64,000 nt of DNA from Xenoacremonium recifei (Eukaryota > Ascomycota > Sordariomycetes > Hypocreales > Nectriaceae), in the NCBI GenBank assembly GCA_012184525.1, contig WOFQ01000001.1, forward strand, positions 2,232,001 through 2,296,000, given 5' to 3'. The stretch's first letter is position 1; each line of letters opens with the position of its first letter. Below the pieces are notes generated by a model. That model saw nothing but the letters and a program-made list of their open reading frames with translations, had not been told where the DNA came from and made no database searches. Of the stretch, positions 59,475-64,000 are shown piece by piece. The position numbers and the translations under genes are program-made.

Positions 59475-59889
59475 GAGGTCAGAGCCTTGCACCAGTCCTA
59501 GATAGGACAGAGTTTACTACGCTTAAGGGAGACGGCAATAAGGGAATGCCTTGAGTAAGTGGCAAGATGAAGAAGGCTTCGATCGGGACAGCAAATGAGT
59601 CTGTAGATAAGCTCTAGGATATCATGGCAACCAAGAATGAACGGCCCGAGTTTTGAACTCCAACGAATTTTGCATCTGCTTGATTACTATACCGTGCCTG
59701 GCCTGATCAGGCATATGCAAGCGTGCTATTAAACATTCAAAGACAGTGAGCGCGATAAAGAAAGGTTTGCTCGTAATAGCTTCATCGATTCATCAAAAGA
59801 CAAGTTCAGTCCCAACCCTTGCTGTCTTTAGTTCAACCTTCCCTCTGAAAGAAACCCTAACGCCAATATGTACAAACCCGGACGTCCGT
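59475..59889. other. Convergent 3' intergenic region
   Basis: This holds the 3' ends of B4 and UFD1. No gene is visible. Confidence 0.5.
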
Positions 59890-61135
59890 CTACCTAGGCT
59901 TCCTGCCGTCCAGCCGGTGACCGTCACTAGGGCCCTTCTTCTCCGGTGCCTTGGGCTTATCATCTCCATCACCCTTTCTCTTAACGGCGCCGCGGAGTGT
60001 CTGTCCCTGACCGGCAAAGTGCGGCTTATTCGAGTTCTCCTTTTCAGCCTCCTTATCGGCATCGGTCTTGACCGGCTTGATCTCATAGCCGAAGAAGAGC
60101 TTGTTGGGAGGTAACCGGAGAGGCGCTGGAGCACCGGTCATCCGCTTCGGTGTCTCAGCGGCGGGCACTGGGGTCGCAGGCTTCGGGGTCGGGGCCTTAC
60201 TACCCTTCTTCGCTAACCGCTGACCTTCGCCGAGGAAGTTGGTGACGTTGCTGGTCACTGAAGGGGCAATAGCACTATAGTTGATCGATTGCGCCATGGT
60301 GCCTTGGTGGTGAAGAAGGCCTCCAGCCGGCATGCCTCCGCGAGTACTCCTAGGAGTGCTGGTACCACTCTTTCTCTCCGGTTCGACATATCCGACAGGA
60401 GGGGCGAACTCAACGGACACATCGGTCTCGATCATACAGACACCCATCTTCTCGGTCTCGGGCTTGACGTCCAGCACAGCCACGTCGTAAACCTCGTCGT
60501 TGTATTCGAAGTTGAAGACGTCTCCCTTGGTTAGAGCCGCGAAGTTCCGGAACGCCTTTTCCAGAACAGCCTTGGGGTCGCTAATCTCAAGGAAGTTCAC
60601 AGACTGCGGCTGGAGTTTGACCAGTCTCGCCAGTTCCAACGAGGTAGTGCGGATCTGGATCATATCGCCAACATCCATGCCCAGCGTCTCCATCATCTAC
60701 ACTCGGTCAGTTCCACTGTCAACGTGATAAATGGAAAGACCTTTGTCTTCATACCCATTGTGGAATGTAAGCTCGGCCCTCCTCCGCAATAAACTCCAGA
60801 ACACCGGCATGGGAATGCTTTCCTTTCTCCCCGTTTATGAGCTCCATGAGCAGTGGCCACTGCACATGAAGCTTCGATACTTTATCGAGAGCTGAGGGTG
60901 GGAGGATGATCTTGGAGCCGTAGTTGAGCTCCGGGCGCTCGGAGCCGGGGGCCATAATGACGGGGTAGCATCTGTAGTATTCATCGAATCGCTGCATGAT
61001 CGGTCGTCGGCCACGCGCTATGTTGTACATGTGCTCGGGGTTCGAGGGATCGAACCCGCCGCCGAAAGACGAATACTGTGAGAAGCTTTAGTGACGAGCC
61101 GAGAGAATTCGCAGCGACGGGAAAGAACAAACCAT
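59890..61135 (-). CDS. UFD1: Ufd1, substrate-recruiting cofactor of Cdc48
   Basis: Three coding exons (61135-61133, 61075-60755, 60696-59890) give 376 residues. The start codon stands alone before an intron with a GTTTGT donor; the next exon begins YSSFGGGFDPSNPEHMYNIA, the usual Ufd1 start. The double-psi barrel domain is visible as RFDEYYRCYPVIMAPGSERP, YGSKIILPPSALDKVSKLHV, and across the second intron YIPQWMMETLGMDVGDMIQI, then VNFLEISDPKAVLEKAFRNF. The C-terminal half has Pro/Lys-rich linkers and PPNKLFFGYEIKPV. Ufd1 with Npl4 binds Cdc48 and delivers ubiquitinated substrates, for example in ER-associated degradation. The ATG-only first exon is my best reading and is the only weak point. 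Confidence 0.92.
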
Positions 61136-61616
61136 GGCGAGAGCAAAGACGGCGGTGGCAAGCGGTTCGTTAGTAGTCGCGATGGGCTCAGAGACGAGAC
61201 AGCGTAGATACGTCTCTGGAGTGGCTCTCTACCCTCGCGCCTTGCAATTTCGGTGCAGGATCTGGCTTCTGGGCGTCTGCTCAGCTACGGCAGGAGATAA
61301 GTATGCTGGGCCATGTATTGATGGAGGTTGAAGTTGTCGAGAGCGACGTGGGGCTTTAGCGGAGGAATAAGAGGCAGCTCTGGGATGACGCAGGGTCATG
61401 GAGGAGCCTGTGGCGGTGGTGGCGCTACCTTCCATTATAGCACTAATTCCGCGCCAACCAGAGCATGGCACTTCAACGAACTTTGAAGCTACAGCCTTGC
61501 GGCCTCAACAGCTTGAAAACTTGCCAACCTGTCTCACACATATCGTCTAGGCAGCTATTATTCTCTCAATTACTTCTCCTTAAGCTCAAACAAGTTTTCT
61601 TACACCCCTGCCAACC
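61136..61616. promoter_or_regulatory. Divergent promoter, UFD1 and LIN1
   Basis: The flanking genes start away from this segment. It carries one TTTAGCGG element at 61355. Nothing else is recognised. Confidence 0.55.
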
Positions 61617-63044
61617 ATGGCTTCGCGGCATTCAGCTGCCAGGCCCAAGAGGGCCGGCGAGAACTTCGCGCGAACGCATCACAACGACGAGGAAGCAGCC
61701 TCCAAAAAAGTCAAATTCGATGTCCGAAACCCCTCTATGCTCGCCCCCGATGCCCAAGAAGACGATGCTATCCTCGAAGCGGACGTTATTGGAGGTGGTG
61801 GAGCGACAAAGCGCGGCGCCGTGAACATAGACGGCTACGACAGTGATTCAGACAACGAGACATTCAACGCCCGCGCGCAAAGTCGCAAGCAGGGCGACGT
61901 CAATATTCTAGATCAGCTGGACAACTACGATGCGAAGAGCCGCGGAGGCCCTGCGGCTACAGCTACGAATGATGATGACGATGACGACGATATGTTCGCG
62001 GCCGACGACGCTGAAGAGGGTGGTGATGCTAAAGAAGACGGCAATGAAAACGAAGACTTTGACAAATCCGGGCGCAAAAAGAAAAACGTCAAGTTTCTTG
62101 ATATTGACCAGATCGCTGGTCAAGAGAGCACAAGCCACACTGGGGGCACCATCCGGCTCGACGACAACCAGAGCAGCGACGATGAGGAAGATGTCGAGCT
62201 CGCCATACAGGAGGAGGGTATTGACGAGGAGGTTGGCGCAGGTGGCCTTAAGAGGAACGCACCCAAGGTCGAGGCCTTCAACCTCCAGCAAGAAATGGAG
62301 GATGGTCGCTTCGATCAAGAAGGCAACTACGTGCGCAAGGCCGGCGACCCGGATGCCGTCCACGACAATTGGCTGGAGGGTCTTAGTAAGAAGGAGATGC
62401 GCAAAGCAGCAGCCGCGCACGAGAAGCGCGAGGCCGAAGCGCGGAAACAACGCATCCAAGACGACGAGGTGTTGGAGTCAGAGCTGCTCAAGACGCTAAT
62501 CCTAAACCTGGAAAAGGCAGAGACCCCATTGGAAGCTCTCGCGCGGCTGGGCAAGGGGCAGACAAAGCCCAAGAAGATTCCCAAATGGAAGCTCAAGAAG
62601 ATGAACAAAGGAGCAGAGGGCATGGACGTGGACACTGAAGCTGATTCCCACGAGGACCCAGCTCAGAAGCGTATCAAGGACGCTATCGACGCCATCACAG
62701 ACGCTGCTGACAAGCTCCTCAGCCGGGATCACGAAGACATCTACGAGCAAGAGCGGGAGGTGTTGATTCGCGCGTACCGGCGTGAGACTGGAGAGGACTG
62801 GGTCGAACCGGAACGGCATGGTGACGCGGCTGCCGAGGACAACGACGACGATGCGGTGAAGCCGGGGACCATGTGGGAGTTCCGATGGGCAGACGGGCGG
62901 GACGACGACGCCACGCAGGGCCCGTTTGATGGGGCGACGATGAAGGCATGGCAAGACGCTGGCTACTTCCCAGCAGGGGCGGTCGAGTTCCGGGCGGTGG
63001 AGGATGGCAGGGAGTGGACGAAGAGTGTCACGTCGTTTGTCTGA
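61617..63044 (+). CDS. LIN1: GYF-domain protein of the U5 snRNP (Lin1/CD2BP2)
   Basis: One exon encodes 475 residues. The N-terminal part has KKVKFDVRNPSMLAPDAQED, then DGYDSDSDNE, a run of seven Asp and KNVKFLDIDQIAGQE, segments characteristic of CD2BP2/Lin1. The middle has FNLQQEMEDGRFDQEGNYVR, followed by DNWLEGLSKKEMRKAAAAHE. The C-terminus is a GYF domain: TMWEFRWADGRDDDATQGPF, then MKAWQDAGYF, with the conserved W, GPF and GYF residues that bind proline-rich ligands. In yeast and human this protein associates with the U5 snRNP component Prp6 and with spliceosome assembly. Length and domain order match the family. Confidence 0.93.
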   Translation: MASRHSAARPKRAGENFARTHHNDEEAASKKVKFDVRNPSMLAPDAQEDDAILEADVIGGGGATKRGAVNIDGYDSDSDNETFNARAQSRKQGDVNILDQLDNYDAKSRGGPAATATNDDDDDDDMFAADDAEEGGDAKEDGNENEDFDKSGRKKKNVKFLDIDQIAGQESTSHTGGTIRLDDNQSSDDEEDVELAIQEEGIDEEVGAGGLKRNAPKVEAFNLQQEMEDGRFDQEGNYVRKAGDPDAVHDNWLEGLSKKEMRKAAAAHEKREAEARKQRIQDDEVLESELLKTLILNLEKAETPLEALARLGKGQTKPKKIPKWKLKKMNKGAEGMDVDTEADSHEDPAQKRIKDAIDAITDAADKLLSRDHEDIYEQEREVLIRAYRRETGEDWVEPERHGDAAAEDNDDDAVKPGTMWEFRWADGRDDDATQGPFDGATMKAWQDAGYFPAGAVEFRAVEDGREWTKSVTSFV

Positions 63045-64000
63045 GCAAGGGGGTGCTGTCCCAGCCAACCATGACCATGTTCGGTGCAAGCCAGCCGAGA
63101 TACAGATATACAATCTACGGGTCGGAACGTGGTCATGTAGATGCAAGTGGATTGGTGCCGGCCAGGGGCTCACGACAAGTGTGGTGGTGGCGAGGCTCAC
63201 CTACTTTATCTTGAGAGGTGGACGAAGGCCCATGTTCACACAACCAACAACAGGGTCCCAGGATGAGGACAATGCCGGAACACATCGACGATGCCGGTGA
63301 ATGCCAATTGTCCCGGGACTGGCTACGAGCAATCACAAGGGAGGCGATCCCAGGCTGGACTTCTATCTCCGGGTCCATATCAGATGGATTGCGGCCTGAG
63401 ACGGCCAGCCAGTGGCTGAGGCTGAGATCCTCGGGATAAGATTTGAACGTGGACGAGTCGTCTTGGACGAACACCAGGACACAACCCGAATCAGTGGATC
63501 CCCAGTCCCGAAAAGCCTCCACCCGGGGGAGGAGCATGAAGAGATGCATGACAGATGCTCGTGTGGCTAGTCAGGATAGGGGATGGGGATGGGGATCTTG
63601 GAGGCTCGTTGCCGCGGGCCAGAGGCTTAGGCGCATGGCTGGTTCCTGGGGATCCCGATCCGGGTCGGAGCCACGGACGAGGGGGTGGAGGACGATAGGC
63701 GAACGAGGCCAGGCTGAGCCGACGAAGCCCGTGATGCTCCGGCGCGTGGCTCCGTCCGGGGTTGGGATGGGGAGCGTAGCCGAGCGGTTACCGTGGGATT
63801 GGCGGCGGCAGACGGGTTGAGCCTCCTGGAGACAGCGTGCTGGTCCGGCGGGTGCAGGGATGTTGTCGGGACGTAGGAGGAAAGGGAACGCATGGTCCCC
63901 GCCCCGGGTTTCCGCAAGGTACTTTGTCGTAACAACATGAAAGCAACGTCGAGCGCGGATAACAGAAGCCCCAGCACAGGACACGTTGTGCAGAGACCTA
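63045..64000. other. Right-edge region without supported gene
   Basis: The first part is the 3' end of LIN1. Open frames on both strands up to 138 codons are GC-rich and lack domains. A tRNA A-box-like stretch near 63778 has no matching B box. I see nothing certain here. Confidence 0.45.

Noticed and set aside
63770..63835. tRNA-like sequence
   Set aside because: A TAGCCGAGCGG stretch resembles an A box, but there is no proper B box or cloverleaf pairing downstream.
1..64000. CRISPR arrays, operons, ribosome binding sites and bacterial mobile elements
   Set aside because: The window is fungal nuclear DNA; I found no direct-repeat arrays with spacers and no transposase or long terminal repeats.

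Overview
This window is nuclear DNA of a filamentous ascomycete. Short GT-AG introns (about 48-65 bases) with CTAAC or CTGAC branch sites, gene spacing, and the family-specific proteins (HET-C, Byr4, an Atg37/ACBD5-type protein, small fungal Myb-like proteins) point to Sordariomycetes, most likely a Fusarium-like member of Hypocreales. The species cannot be fixed from the sequence alone. Genes were modelled by hand from frames, splice sites and remembered family conservation, so exon ends are predictions.

Left part (1-41 kb): conserved housekeeping genes on both strands. In order: the 3' part of a het-C gene; two neighbouring PP2C phosphatases of the mitochondrial Ptc6 and Ptc5/PDP types; a KPWE-motif protein of the PEX39 type; a Pumilio-family RNA-binding protein; mitoribosomal protein S33; an RNase III; a membrane-anchored acyl-CoA-binding protein (Atg37/ACBD5 type); an unknown protein; the 78-kDa complex I subunit; SelO/Fmp40; an aldo-keto reductase; the XRCC4/Lif1 end-joining factor; Byr4; the rRNA methyltransferase Nop2; Get5; cofilin; and Hsp60. 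Mitochondrial and peroxisomal functions are frequent, but nothing suggests a functional operon. Several introns are unusual: cofilin has an ATG-only first coding exon and an 11-base micro-exon, complex I has a 15-base micro-exon carrying an iron-sulphur ligand, Lif1 has a GC-AG intron, and Ufd1 has an ATG-only coding exon.

Middle-right part (41-59.5 kb): an accessory block between Hsp60 and Ufd1. It starts with the remnant of a kinase-like gene, then holds nine small genes for proteins with one Myb/SANT-like helical domain and a lysine-rich or acidic low-complexity tail, plus one coiled-coil protein. Left members lie on the minus strand and right members on the plus strand, divided by a 2.5-kb gene-free stretch. 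Two subfamilies share intron positions, so this looks like a locally expanded paralogue array. Three reading frames here (the kinase-like remnant and two Myb-like genes) are each broken by one in-frame TAG and no other stop; in one case TAG replaces the tryptophan found in its neighbours. Fusarium species are known to convert UAG to UGG by A-to-I mRNA editing in sexual tissue, so these three sites are good candidates for editing-restored pseudogenes. This is the most interesting part of the window.

Right end (59.9-64 kb): Ufd1 and the U5 snRNP GYF protein Lin1/CD2BP2 share a divergent promoter. The last 950 bases hold no gene I can support. I saw no tRNA, rRNA, CRISPR array or intact transposon.
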